Origin: Pilibacter termitis | GTDB lineage: Bacteria > Bacillota > Bacilli > Lactobacillales > Streptococcaceae | NCBI RefSeq assembly: GCF_900167335.1 | Contig: NZ_FUXI01000025.1 | Coordinates: 1 to 39,078 of the forward strand | DNA length: 39,078 nucleotides | Direction: 5' to 3' | Shown here: piece by piece, positions 24,286-32,960 of the stretch | How positions within the stretch are numbered: position 1 is the stretch's first letter | Layout of the letters: each line of letters starts with the position of its first letter | Made by a program: the position numbers and the translations under genes | The notes under the pieces: model-generated | Database searches by the model: none | The model's input: only the letters and a program-made list of their open reading frames with translations | Told to the model about the DNA's origin: nothing

Positions 24286-24537
24286 ATGTCGCCATTTTTT
24301 CTGCTTATTCAAATGGACGACAAGGAATTGTCTGAGAAAATATTAGAGGAATTAGAATTGGTCAGTCAAGAATTTCTGCAAATGTGGCTATGTGTTTTGT
24401 ATAAGGCATATCAACATTTTTTCAATCTAAAATTTGGAGAAAATGAGTTTTCAAGAAAAGAATTGCAGAGAATTGCTGAAGGAATTTGATTATGAGCATA
24501 TTGCGTTTCAAGTGGAGAATGCGATAAGGCAGTTATA
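24286..24537 (+). pseudogene. Possible remnant of a small gene
   Basis: A protein-like stretch (MDDKELSEKILEELELVSQE onwards, from about 24313) runs to TGA at 24489. The next frame continues with FDYEHIAFQVENAIRQL and stops at 24537, which suggests one frameshift. The upstream ATGs have no ribosome site, and another frame from 24282 gives a short MNVAIFSAYSNGRQGIV. I read this as decayed coding sequence of unknown origin. It lies in the 500-base gap between the ATPase and nucleosidase genes. Confidence 0.35.
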
Positions 24538-24540
24538 AGG

Positions 24541-24605
24541 GGGGTAAAAACTCACGTTTCTCCAAAATCGCTAGTTTTGGCGGAAACGGAGTTTTTAGAG
24601 GTAAC
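24541..24605 (+). repeat. Reduced type A hairpin
   Basis: GTAAAAACTCACGTTTCTCC and its partner CGGAAACGGAGTTTTTAGAGG form a hairpin with the CCAAAATCGCTAGTTTTGG apex. The right end GAGTTTTTAGAGGT matches type A. It sits four bases from the 3' end of the nucleosidase gene and may act as its terminator. Confidence 0.75.
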
Positions 24606-24608
24606 CAT

Positions 24609-25244
24609 TTAATAATACCGACTTTTCAACCCCTCAATCAAAATATCCACCGATTTTTCGGCTGCTAAATTTTCATAGTTTTGGAAAGTTTTCACCGCTG
24701 TATCGTTTGCAAAATCTGTAATAATGCGAACGCTGATGAAAGGAATTTGATAGTTGCAAGCAATTTCAGCAAGAAATGCACTTTCCATATCCACAGCAAT
24801 CGCCCCGAGTTCCCAGATTTTTCGTTTTTCTTCAATATCTGTCAAAAATTGCTCTTTCGTATAAATACAGCCTATTTCACTTGACGGATAGACCTTTTTG
24901 AAAATTTGCACGAGTTTTTCATCTGCTGAAAAAGTTGCCTCGCTGTTTTCTATTTTGTATTTCTCGCCAATCACAACGGCGAGCGGGGAAAGGGAATAGG
25001 CGATAGCACCAGAAAAACCAACGCCAATCAAATGTTGCACTTGAAACTCTTGAATTAACATTTCTGCAAGCACTTGTATATTTTTCTTTTCTCGATTGTA
25101 AAGGTAGGCAAGCACGATTTTCTTGCCCTTAATTTCCCCTTTATAGAAAAGAAAATCAGCGATTTTTTCTTCGGTTAAATGCTCCATTTCGTCCAATAGA
25201 AATTCAATTTCATTATTGACAGAGCAGACGACTCCAATACGCAT
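24609..25244 (-). CDS. MTA/SAH nucleosidase-like protein (Pfs family), divergent
   Basis: 5'-methylthioadenosine/S-adenosylhomocysteine nucleosidases cleave adenine from MTA and SAH, feeding methionine salvage and LuxS-dependent recycling. The 211-aa protein keeps Glu12 (MRIGVVCSVNNE), the GVGFSGAI turn, and AVDMES-A with the catalytic-site Met-Glu. The usual ISD(N/L)AD is replaced by ITDFAND, and the usual MEEE by VNNE. It is therefore a divergent member and might prefer another nucleoside. The start is ATG 25244 with GGAGGGG; a longer frame to 25304 has no ribosome site. An extended -10 (TGCTATAAT, core 25273-25278) lies upstream. Type A hairpins bracket the gene. Confidence 0.75.
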   Translation of the reverse strand: MRIGVVCSVNNEIEFLLDEMEHLTEEKIADFLFYKGEIKGKKIVLAYLYNREKKNIQVLAEMLIQEFQVQHLIGVGFSGAIAYSLSPLAVVIGEKYKIENSEATFSADEKLVQIFKKVYPSSEIGCIYTKEQFLTDIEEKRKIWELGAIAVDMESAFLAEIACNYQIPFISVRIITDFANDTAVKTFQNYENLAAEKSVDILIEGLKSRYY

Positions 25245-25285
25245 AGCGACCCCTCCAGTTCTTCTTTCCTTGATTATAGCACATG

Positions 25286-25354
25286 AGCACCTATAAAAAC
25301 TCACATTTACCCAAAATTGCTAGTTTTGTATTAAACGGAGTTTTTATAGGTGCT
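25286..25354 (+). repeat. Reduced type A hairpin
   Basis: AGCACCTATAAAAACTC and GAGTTTTTATAGGTGCT are perfect complements enclosing CACATTTACCCAAAATTGCTAG and the opposing arm. Compared with type A ends, CTCTAAAA has become CTATAAAA on both arms, a paired change. It lies between the nucleosidase promoter and the type B copy at 25441. Confidence 0.85.
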
Positions 25355-25440
25355 ATATGTTTATCAAAGATTATTTATATAAAAGGCTTTTATTTTCCAC
25401 CATTAGCAGTTATACTTTTGACAAGGACTTTTTTTATAGA

Positions 25441-25515
25441 GAAAAGCGTAGCGGGCGTTCAGGAGTTGGGATGTTGTGAGCAGTCGCCCAACTCCTGCCC
25501 CTCGCAGCTAGACAA
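25441..25515 (+). repeat. Minimal stand-alone type B element
   Basis: 75 bases: AAAAGCGTAGCGGGC, the stem CAGGAGTTGGG/CCCAACTCCTG, then CCCCTCGCAGCTAGACAAA. It lacks the inner and apical stems, and only TGTGAGCAG remains of the loop motifs. It is 31 bases upstream of the next gene's start, so the element may influence that gene's translation or mRNA. Confidence 0.8.
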
Positions 25516-25545
25516 AAAGAGAAACTTTTAGAAAGCAGTGAACAA

Positions 25546-26028
25546 ATGAAAAGAAAAAAGAAAATTGTACGCTTTGGACTTCTTCCGCTTTTTATTTTAA
25601 TTTCAATGATGGTGGGATTTCTTTTCTACTATTTCAAACAGAAAACACATCAGTTAGAGCAAAACGGTGTGGCACTAGATTTTGCGTTAGATGTGAAAAA
25701 AGTGGAAAAAGGGAGCTTGCAGCTTTATTTTGTAGATGAAAACAAAAATCGGATAGATATTTATAGAGAACCTTCTTTGAAAGGTTTTCAAACGAAAGGT
25801 GTTTATTTTTTCACAGGAGATGTGGATTTGAAAGTTTCGACAACGCATGGAGAGTTAACGTTAATCAAAGGAATTTCTTCTAGCAAGCGAAACGAGCTGA
25901 AAGTGAAAAGTTCAGCGTTTTATGAAAATGAACTGTTTTCGATTTCCACTAAGTATTCTTATTATAGAAAAATTGATTTTCAAAAATATGATACGAGCGA
26001 TAAGGAAACCGTGAAAAAAGGAGAATAA
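25546..26028 (+). CDS. Membrane-anchored protein of unknown function (160 aa)
   Basis: A basic N-terminus (MKRKKKIVRFG) and one membrane segment (about 10-30) are followed by an extracytoplasmic, beta-rich domain with many Lys/Tyr/Phe. There is no lipobox and no C-terminal anchor. No recognised family. The gene ends one base before yaaA, so it is co-transcribed with yaaA-recF. In the usual order dnaN would be here, so this is an unusual neighbour. The ribosome site is weak (no clear GGAGG before the ATG at 25546), which makes the start less certain. Confidence 0.65.
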   Translation: MKRKKKIVRFGLLPLFILISMMVGFLFYYFKQKTHQLEQNGVALDFALDVKKVEKGSLQLYFVDENKNRIDIYREPSLKGFQTKGVYFFTGDVDLKVSTTHGELTLIKGISSSKRNELKVKSSAFYENELFSISTKYSYYRKIDFQKYDTSDKETVKKGE

Positions 26029-26029
26029 A

Positions 26030-26383
26030 ATGGAGTATATTTTATACAAGGAATTTTTGACGTTAGGTCAATTTTTAAAAGAAATCGGTGAAATTCAAAC
26101 AGGTGGCGGGGCGAAAATTTACCTTGCTACACAAAAAGTTTGGCTCAATCAAGAGTTAGAAAATAGACGTGGGAAAAAATTGTACCCAACAGATGTCGTA
26201 CGTCTTGAAAATGGGGACGTGTATGAAATGCGAAAACCAACAAGTGAAGAATTGCGTGAACGTGAGGCGGATTTGGCGGAGAAAAAAGCACTTGAGGAGC
26301 GAGTTCGCAAGTTAAATCAAGCACAAAAGGCGAAAAAGAAACCAAACAAACGCAAAAAAGCTCCACGCTTTCCGGGGAGATGA
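26030..26383 (+). CDS. yaaA: YaaA, S4-domain protein upstream of recF
   Basis: A small S4-like RNA-binding protein (117 aa) conserved before recF in Firmicutes. Residues 10-65 form the S4 domain (LGQFLKEIGEIQTGGGAKIYLATQKVWLNQELENRRGKKLYPTDVV). The C-terminal extension is unusually long and very basic (residues 75-117, many Lys/Arg). It starts one base after the preceding gene and ends one base before recF, so the three are translationally close. Its exact role is unknown. Confidence 0.92.
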   Translation: MEYILYKEFLTLGQFLKEIGEIQTGGGAKIYLATQKVWLNQELENRRGKKLYPTDVVRLENGDVYEMRKPTSEELREREADLAEKKALEERVRKLNQAQKAKKKPNKRKKAPRFPGR

Positions 26384-26384
26384 T

Positions 26385-27494
26385 ATGCTGATTTCTCATT
26401 TACATTTACAAAACTACCGCAATTATCAAGAGGTAGAGCTTGATTTTTCTCCGTCTATCAATATTTTTCTAGGCGAAAATGCACAAGGAAAGACGAATTT
26501 GCTTGAAAGTCTATATGTGCTGGCTCTCACAAAGTCGCACCGCACCAATAATGAAAAGGAATTGATTTATTTCAAGGAAAAAGAAGCTCGTTTGACTTGT
26601 GAAGTGGTGAAACAAACAGGAAAAGTACCGCTGGAAATTCGTTTCACACCGAAAGGAAGACGAGGCAAGGTCAATCACATCGAGCAGAAAAAATTGTCCC
26701 AATATATCGGCAAACTCAACGTGATTTTGTTTGCTCCAGAAGATTTGGAGCTTGTCAAAGGAACGCCGAGCGTTCGCAGGAAATTTTTAGACATGGAAAT
26801 TTCACAAGTCAGCCCGATTTATTTGTATGATTTGGTGCAATATCAGCGACTTTTGAAACAAAGAAATCAATACCTCAAGCAAACTGCTTTTGAAAAACGA
26901 ACGCTAGATGAGCTATACTTAGATATTTTGGACGAGCAACTCGCCGAATATGGCGAAAAAATTCTCCAAGTCAGACGTGAATTTGTGCAAAAGCTAGAAA
27001 AATTTGCAAGTGTTCTTCACGCCAACATTAGCAATCAAAAAGAGAAATTGCACCTTGAATATCATTCGACAATTAAAGAAGATAGCGACTATCTTTCACA
27101 ATTGAAAAACGCTCGAAAAAAAGACGTCAAACATTTTTCCACATCTGTCGGGATTCATCGTGACGATTTGTTATTTTTTGTCAATGAACTAGACGTGGCA
27201 AGTTTCGGCTCGCAAGGTCAACAGAGAACAACCGCACTTAGCGTAAAACTTGCGGAAATTGATTTGATGTATGATGAAACAGGCGAGTATCCGCTCCTTC
27301 TTTTAGATGATGTCATGAGCGAATTAGACAACGAGCGACAACTTCATTTGCTAGAGGCGATTCAAGGAAAAGCACAGACTTTTATTACGACTACGACATT
27401 AAAGCATTTGGAAAATTTAGATGTTGTGGCACAAATTTTTGAAATTGAACAAGGGGCAGTGAAAGACAAACAGGAGGAAGAGCATGAAGAATAA
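26385..27494 (+). CDS. recF: DNA replication and repair protein RecF
   Basis: RecF is an SMC/Rad50-like ATPase that loads RecA at single-strand gaps with RecO and RecR. The 369-aa protein has Walker A GENAQGKTN (about 30-38), the ABC signature region near DVASFGSQGQQRTTALSVKLAE, and Walker B LLLLDDVMSELD. Its last 11 bases overlap the start of a peptidase gene rather than leading into gyrB, which lies 2.7 kb further on behind rpmH. Confidence 0.97.
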   Translation: MLISHLHLQNYRNYQEVELDFSPSINIFLGENAQGKTNLLESLYVLALTKSHRTNNEKELIYFKEKEARLTCEVVKQTGKVPLEIRFTPKGRRGKVNHIEQKKLSQYIGKLNVILFAPEDLELVKGTPSVRRKFLDMEISQVSPIYLYDLVQYQRLLKQRNQYLKQTAFEKRTLDELYLDILDEQLAEYGEKILQVRREFVQKLEKFASVLHANISNQKEKLHLEYHSTIKEDSDYLSQLKNARKKDVKHFSTSVGIHRDDLLFFVNELDVASFGSQGQQRTTALSVKLAEIDLMYDETGEYPLLLLDDVMSELDNERQLHLLEAIQGKAQTFITTTTLKHLENLDVVAQIFEIEQGAVKDKQEEEHEE

Positions 27495-28407
27495 CATTTT
27501 AGACATTAAAGGCATCAAAGTCGGTCATTGCGAGAACAAACAAGCAAGAACAGGTGTCAGTGTGATTTTAGTTGAAAATGGAGCGGTTTGTGGTGTAGAC
27601 GTACGTGGTTCAGCACCGGGTACTCGTGAAACGGATTTGCTCAATCCAATCAATACGATAGAAAAAGTTCATGCCCTCGTGCTTTCTGGCGGTTCGGCAT
27701 TTGGTCTTGCCTCAGCAACAGGGGTGATGAACTATCTGGAAGAAAGAGAAATCGGCTTTGATGTTGGTGTAACCAAGGTGCCGATTGTGCCAGCGGCAGT
27801 TTTATTTGATTTGGCAAATGGAGAGGCACATATTCGTCCAGATGAGAAAATGGGTTATCAAGCGTGTGAAAATGCAAGCGACACACACTTGCCAGAAGGA
27901 GATGTCGGTGCAGGTTGCGGAGCGAGAGTAGGGAAAATATTAGGAATGCAAAATTCCTGCAATAGTGGAATTGCCTCTTTTGCAAAAACGACTGAAAGTG
28001 GCATAACAGTAGCAGCGATTGTTGCAGTCAATGCGTTTGGCGATGTTTTAAAAGACGGAGAAATTATTGCAGGTGCCAAAGACGAGCAGGGAAATTTTGC
28101 AAATTCCGCCAAAGTTTTGCAAGGAATGTTCTCTCAACCGAAATTTTCAGGTCAAAATACGACAATCGGCTTGATTGCAACTAATGTTGCACTTACCAAA
28201 TCTCAAGCTACAAAAGTAGCAAGCATGGCACATGACGGCTTGGCGAGAAGTATTTCACCCGTTCACACGACATTAGACGGCGACACCCTCTTTTGCCTGT
28301 CAACTTGCGAAAAAGAGCTAGAAAACGCACCCGTTGACCTAATCGGCATTATGGCTTGTGAAGTGCTAGAAAAAGCAGTTGTGCGAGCGGTTGAGGTTTG
28401 TGAGTAG
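27484..28407 (+). CDS. P1-family (DmpA/S58) N-terminal-nucleophile peptidase
   Basis: A self-processing aminopeptidase/amidase of the DmpA-NylC-BapA superfamily. Visible marks are VDVRGSAPGTRETDLL, LSGGSAFGLASATGVM, GDVGAGCGARVGK and the likely autocleavage site Asn225/Thr226 in GQNTTIGLIATN, which would free Thr226 as the nucleophile (as in NylC). The 307-aa length fits. Bacterial members hydrolyse N-terminal amino acids or beta- and D-amino-acid peptides; the substrate here is unknown. The start overlaps recF by 11 bases with AGGAGG in the recF end, so translation is coupled. This is a strange position, between recF and gyrB. Confidence 0.9.
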   Translation: MKNNILDIKGIKVGHCENKQARTGVSVILVENGAVCGVDVRGSAPGTRETDLLNPINTIEKVHALVLSGGSAFGLASATGVMNYLEEREIGFDVGVTKVPIVPAAVLFDLANGEAHIRPDEKMGYQACENASDTHLPEGDVGAGCGARVGKILGMQNSCNSGIASFAKTTESGITVAAIVAVNAFGDVLKDGEIIAGAKDEQGNFANSAKVLQGMFSQPKFSGQNTTIGLIATNVALTKSQATKVASMAHDGLARSISPVHTTLDGDTLFCLSTCEKELENAPVDLIGIMACEVLEKAVVRAVEVCE

Positions 28408-28412
28408 AAAAA

Positions 28413-28457
28413 GAAACATCCGCTAGGAACGATAGACATAGCGGATGTTTCTTTTTT
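28413..28457. terminator. Terminator after the DmpA-like gene
   Basis: GAAACATCCGCTA pairs perfectly with TAGCGGATGTTTC, followed by TTTTTT. The A-rich left side may serve the convergent lipoprotein gene. Confidence 0.93.
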
Positions 28458-28497
28458 AAGTGCTTACAAAAAGTGTTTTTTTGTAGTCGATTTCTAA

Positions 28498-29010
28498 TCA
28501 AAGATGTTTTGCTGTTTCTGCATCTAGCTTTTCCTTATTATCAAGGAGGTAAACAGGCTTGTCATTTTCCACTTCTAATGTCCAATTTGTAAAATCAGTC
28601 TTGCTGTTTACAGCAATTTCTCCTTTGATTTGGTCAACCCCTGCAATCTTATGAAAATCCAAAGATTTCTTTTTTTTCGCTACACTTGCAACTTCTTTAT
28701 TTTCTAATGTTAAGTCAAATTTATTCAATACGAAAGTAATTTCTTCGTTACTCTCTTTTTGTTCATACCCTGTAATTTTATATTGTTTGTTGTCGAAAGA
28801 GATAGCGATGACTTCTCCAGAATTGAAATAGTTTGTTTTCAGTTCCGTGAGTTGTGCATGGGTTAAAACACCAAAAACTTCCTGTTCCTTTTTTGTGCTT
28901 GTAGAGATAGAAGTGGAATTTGTTTTTTTCTCACTTGTTTTTGAGTTATTTTCGCATGCACTCAAAAGGAAAAGTGATGCAAGTACTAATAATAATTGTT
29001 TTCTTTTCAT
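28498..29010 (-). CDS. Small lipoprotein of unknown function (170 aa)
   Basis: A lipoprotein signal with lipobox LSAC (Cys19), a Ser/Thr/Lys-rich tether (about 20-45) and a compact beta-rich domain (about 45-170) of unrecognised family. The ribosome site is AAAGG ahead of the ATG at 29010. It is convergent with the DmpA-like gene and stands alone. An imperfect palindrome TTTATG-TTAT-CATAAA (29042-29057) lies upstream. Confidence 0.78.
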   Translation of the reverse strand: MKRKQLLLVLASLFLLSACENNSKTSEKKTNSTSISTSTKKEQEVFGVLTHAQLTELKTNYFNSGEVIAISFDNKQYKITGYEQKESNEEITFVLNKFDLTLENKEVASVAKKKKSLDFHKIAGVDQIKGEIAVNSKTDFTNWTLEVENDKPVYLLDNKEKLDAETAKHL

Positions 29011-29140
29011 AAAAAATCACTACCTTTCTTTTTATTGTATGTTTATGTTATCATAAAAAAAAGGAAAAGAAAACGCTTAGAAGAAAAACGCAAACTTTTC
29101 TTACATTTATGACAATTTCAAATAAAGAAAGGGGAAACTT

Positions 29141-29706
29141 ATGGATTGGAACTATGGAAAAATATGGGCACATCTAAAAACTCCGGTTAAACCAAAATTA
29201 GCTAGTTTTTCGATTTTCAAGGAAATCGACGAAAGTTATGTGGTTCATCAAAAAGCTAAGAGGGGTGTTCAGGAGTTTGTCGTAGTGAGCCATGCTATTT
29301 ACTTGCTTGAAACGAAGTTTCAAGTAGCATTGCGAACAGCGACCAAACTCCTGCCCCTCGTAGCTAGACAAGGTTGAGGAGATTGACGAAGAAAATCGGA
29401 AAACTAGCAATTTTGGGGAAGCGTGAGTTTTTAGAGGTGCCCATATACAAACAAATCCGTAAAGAGAAAGGTTTGACACAAAAGGAAATTTGTAGAGACT
29501 TTACGACTCGTGTGACGTTGTCGAATATTGAAAACGGGAAACACGTTCCTAATTTATTTTTGATAGAATACCTACGTTTTGGAATTTGTACGGAAGATAA
29601 AGAAATGGTCAATCGTGGGATTGAAATTTTAAAACTATCCGAAGAAAAAGAGCAGTTAGCTAAATTAGAATTAGAGTGTAAACGCTATTTTGAAGGTGGA
29701 AAATAA
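29141..29706 (+). pseudogene. Rgg-family regulator remnant, interrupted by a repeat element
   Basis: The gene start (GGGG ribosome site, ATG 29141, MDWNYGKI) is cut after codon 8 by the composite element at 29166-29442. It resumes as YKQIRKEKGLTQKEIC and a Rgg-type HTH (VTLSNIENGKHVP). Removing the element and one ATAT copy restores one continuous frame. Behind the HTH only about 50 residues remain (ending KRYFEGGK), whereas Rgg proteins have about 280-300, so a large internal deletion has also occurred. Two apparent open frames across the element are by-products. Rgg proteins sense short peptides; this one is dead. Confidence 0.8.
29166..29442 (+). repeat. Composite type A element with type B inside, in the rgg remnant
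   Basis: Ends GGGCACATCTAAAAACTCC and GAGTTTTTAGAGGTGCCC, flanked by direct ATAT repeats (29162-29165, 29443-29446). B occupies about 29250-29372. Its outer stem is AGCTAAGAGGGG/CCCCTCGTAGCT and its middle stem CAGGAGTTTG-TCG/CGACCAAACTCCTG. The inner stem is ATGCTA/TAGCAT and the apical stem CTTGAAAC/GTTTCAAG. GTGAGCC and GCGAACAG are present. This copy has one of the most intact folds. Confidence 0.92.
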
Positions 29707-29742
29707 AAACCAATTCCCCTCGAGTAAGGAATTGGTTTTTTG
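29706..29742. terminator. Bidirectional terminator beside rpmH
   Basis: AACCAATTCC pairs with GGAATTGGTT, with A-tract left and T-tract right. It ends rpmH on the minus strand and the rgg remnant on the plus strand. Confidence 0.9.
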
Positions 29743-29759
29743 TTTAAGTTCTTTGCCTA

Positions 29760-29894
29760 TTAAGCAGCCAAGACCTTGCGTCCTTTGCGACGACGTGCAG
29801 CAAGTACGCGACGACCGTTTTTCGTTGACATACGTTTACGGAAACCATGCACTTTTTGACGCTTACGTTTGTTTGGTTGATAAGTACGTTTCAA
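29760..29894 (-). CDS. rpmH: 50S ribosomal protein L34
   Basis: A 44-residue, very basic protein starting (M)[20 protein letters not shown] and ending [10 protein letters not shown], the classical L34 sequence. The start codon is TTG (29892-29894), eight bases after GGAGG. It is monocistronic with a consensus promoter. In most Firmicutes rpmH heads the rpmH-rnpA-yidC operon and is divergent from dnaA; here it is divergent from gyrB, with rnpA-yidC 21 kb away. Confidence 0.97.
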   Translation of the reverse strand: MKRTYQPNKRKRQKVHGFRKRMSTKNGRRVLAARRRKGRKVLAA

Positions 29895-29972
29895 AATTTA
29901 CACCTCCAAATAAAAAATTATGTGTACTGTCTACATCTGCGCTTTTTTCTAAGTACTTAGACATACCTTGTA

Positions 29973-30001
29973 ATAATAAAGCTGTGTGCGTGATTTGTCA
30001 A
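29973..30001 (-). promoter_or_regulatory. rpmH promoter
   Basis: On the minus strand TTGACA (29996-30001), a 17-base spacer and TATTAT (29973-29978), about 80 bases upstream of the TTG start: near-consensus, as expected for a ribosomal protein gene. Confidence 0.85.
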
Positions 30002-30026
30002 GTAAATTTCCTTTTTTGTCGAAAAA

Positions 30027-30036
30027 ATGGTATAAT
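30027..30036 (+). promoter_or_regulatory. gyrB promoter (-10 region)
   Basis: An extended -10, TGGTATAAT, without a good -35. It leaves a leader of about 145 bases before gyrB in which I see no ORF. No DnaA boxes (TTATNCACA) are evident between rpmH and gyrB. Confidence 0.6.
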
Positions 30037-30186
30037 CGTAATGATATGTCATTTTGAAAATGAAATGATTTGTAGGAGTTTTGGGCAATTTCATTCAACC
30101 GTAAAATAGCTGAAATTATTGGGTTTAAGGGATGTTCTAACTCTGTTTTTAGAGGAATAATATAGCAATGAAGGAGATTAGAATAA

Positions 30187-32139
<1,953 letters not shown>

Positions 32140-32145
32140 ATCAAC

Positions 32146-32170
32146 AGGACTGTTCACGCAGTCCTTTTTT
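32146..32170 (+). terminator. Terminator of gyrB
   Basis: AGGACTG-TTCACG-CAGTCCT followed by TTTTTT, seven bases after the stop codon. It confirms that gyrB is transcribed without gyrA. Confidence 0.92.
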
Positions 32171-32232
32171 GATGAAAATTAGAGAAGAAACTATTCAAAA
32201 TCTTTTCATTCTTACTTTCAGATAGCTTAGCG

Positions 32233-32261
32233 TTGAAATTTCAAAGGATTAGCGATAAGAT
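32233..32261 (+). promoter_or_regulatory. Promoter of the PTS IIB gene
   Basis: TTGAAA (32233-32238), a 17-base spacer and TAAGAT (32256-32261), about 75 bases upstream of the start codon. TTGAAATTTCAA at the -35 is itself palindromic. Confidence 0.65.
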
Positions 32262-32336
32262 AGACTTATGATAAAGTTCTAATTTAAAATAAGAGGGATT
32301 TGAAAAAAATCAAAAACCTTTATTGGAGGAATCGAC

Positions 32337-32642
32337 ATGAAAAAAACACAAATTCGCTTGTTCTGCTCTGCGGGTATGAGTACCACTTTGCTAGTAAAAA
32401 AAATGCAAAAAGAGGCAGATTCTAAAGATGCAAATGTTGAAATCGAGGCGTTTCCAGTAAGTGAAATCTCCTCTCATGCAAAAGATGCAGATGTGATTCT
32501 ACTAGGTCCTCAAATTCGCTATTTGGAAGGAAAGGTAAAAGAAGAATTTCCAGAGAAAAAAATCGAAGTCATTGCCATGCGTGATTACGGCATGATGGAC
32601 GGAAAAAAAGTGTTTGAAAATGCAATGGAGCTATTGAAATAA
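32337..32642 (+). CDS. PTS system IIB component, lactose/cellobiose family
   Basis: A 101-aa phosphocarrier whose active-site Cys10 lies in the family loop IRLFCSAGMSTTLLV. It would pass phosphate from IIA to a IIC-bound sugar. The rest (VILLGPQIRYLEGKVKEEFP, VIAMRDYGMMDGKKV) fits the chitobiose/cellobiose IIB fold. It stands alone with its own promoter and terminator; no IIA, IIC or glycosidase lies beside it. It must cooperate with components elsewhere or have a regulatory role. GGAGG precedes the ATG. Confidence 0.93.
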   Translation: MKKTQIRLFCSAGMSTTLLVKKMQKEADSKDANVEIEAFPVSEISSHAKDADVILLGPQIRYLEGKVKEEFPEKKIEVIAMRDYGMMDGKKVFENAMELLK

Positions 32643-32646
32643 AAAA

Positions 32647-32678
32647 GCGAGCCTGAATTATTCTCAGGCTCGTATTAT
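32647..32678. terminator. Terminator after the PTS IIB gene
   Basis: GCGAGCCTGA pairs with TCAGGCTCG around ATTATTC, with A-tract before and T-rich sequence after. It probably once also served the convergent walJ gene, from which it is now separated by a repeat element. Confidence 0.88.
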
Positions 32679-32682
32679 TATA

Positions 32683-32960
32683 GGGCACCTCTAAAAACTC
32701 ACGCTTATCCAAAATTGCTAGTTTCCCGATTTTCTTCGTCAGTCTCCTCAACCTTGTCTAGCTACGAGGGGCAGGAGTTGGGTCGCAGTTCGCAACAGCA
32801 CTGGAAACTTCGTTTCCAGTAAATAAATGCTGTGGCTCACTACGACAAACTCCTGACCGCCCCTCTCCGCTTTTCTATGAACCACATAGCTTTCGTCGAT
32901 TTCCTCGAAAACAAGAAAAACTATCTAATTTTGGCTTAACCGGAGTTTTTAGAGGTGCCC
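32683..32960 (-). repeat. Composite type A element with type B inside, inverted copy
   Basis: Flanked by perfect direct TATA repeats (32679-32682 and 32961-32964). It is in the opposite orientation to the other large copies. B occupies about 32753-32875. Read on the minus strand its middle stem is CAGGAGTTTGTCG/CGACCCAACTCCTG, the inner stem ACAGCA/TGCTGT and the apical stem ACTGGAAAC/GTTTCCAGT, with GTGAGCC and GCGAACTG in the loops. It fills the 317-base gap between the PTS IIB gene and walJ and contributes the G of the walJ stop codon TAG. Confidence 0.93.

Noticed and set aside
25435-25515. Type B copy before the 160-aa gene as a riboswitch
   Set aside because: It is the minimal copy of a dispersed repeat and lacks the inner conserved parts; location alone does not support ligand sensing.
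29141-29377. 78-codon frame starting MDWNYGKI
   Set aside because: Only the first eight codons are gene sequence; the rest is the repeat element.
29374-29706. 110-codon frame with a Cro-like part after the element
   Set aside because: Its first 24 codons are the element's right arm; the true start is before the insertion, so it is a piece of the broken rgg gene.
29895-30186. Replication origin between rpmH and gyrB
   Set aside because: Divergent position recalls the rpmH-dnaA gap, but no TTATNCACA boxes or A/T-rich unwinding repeat were found, and dnaA is absent.
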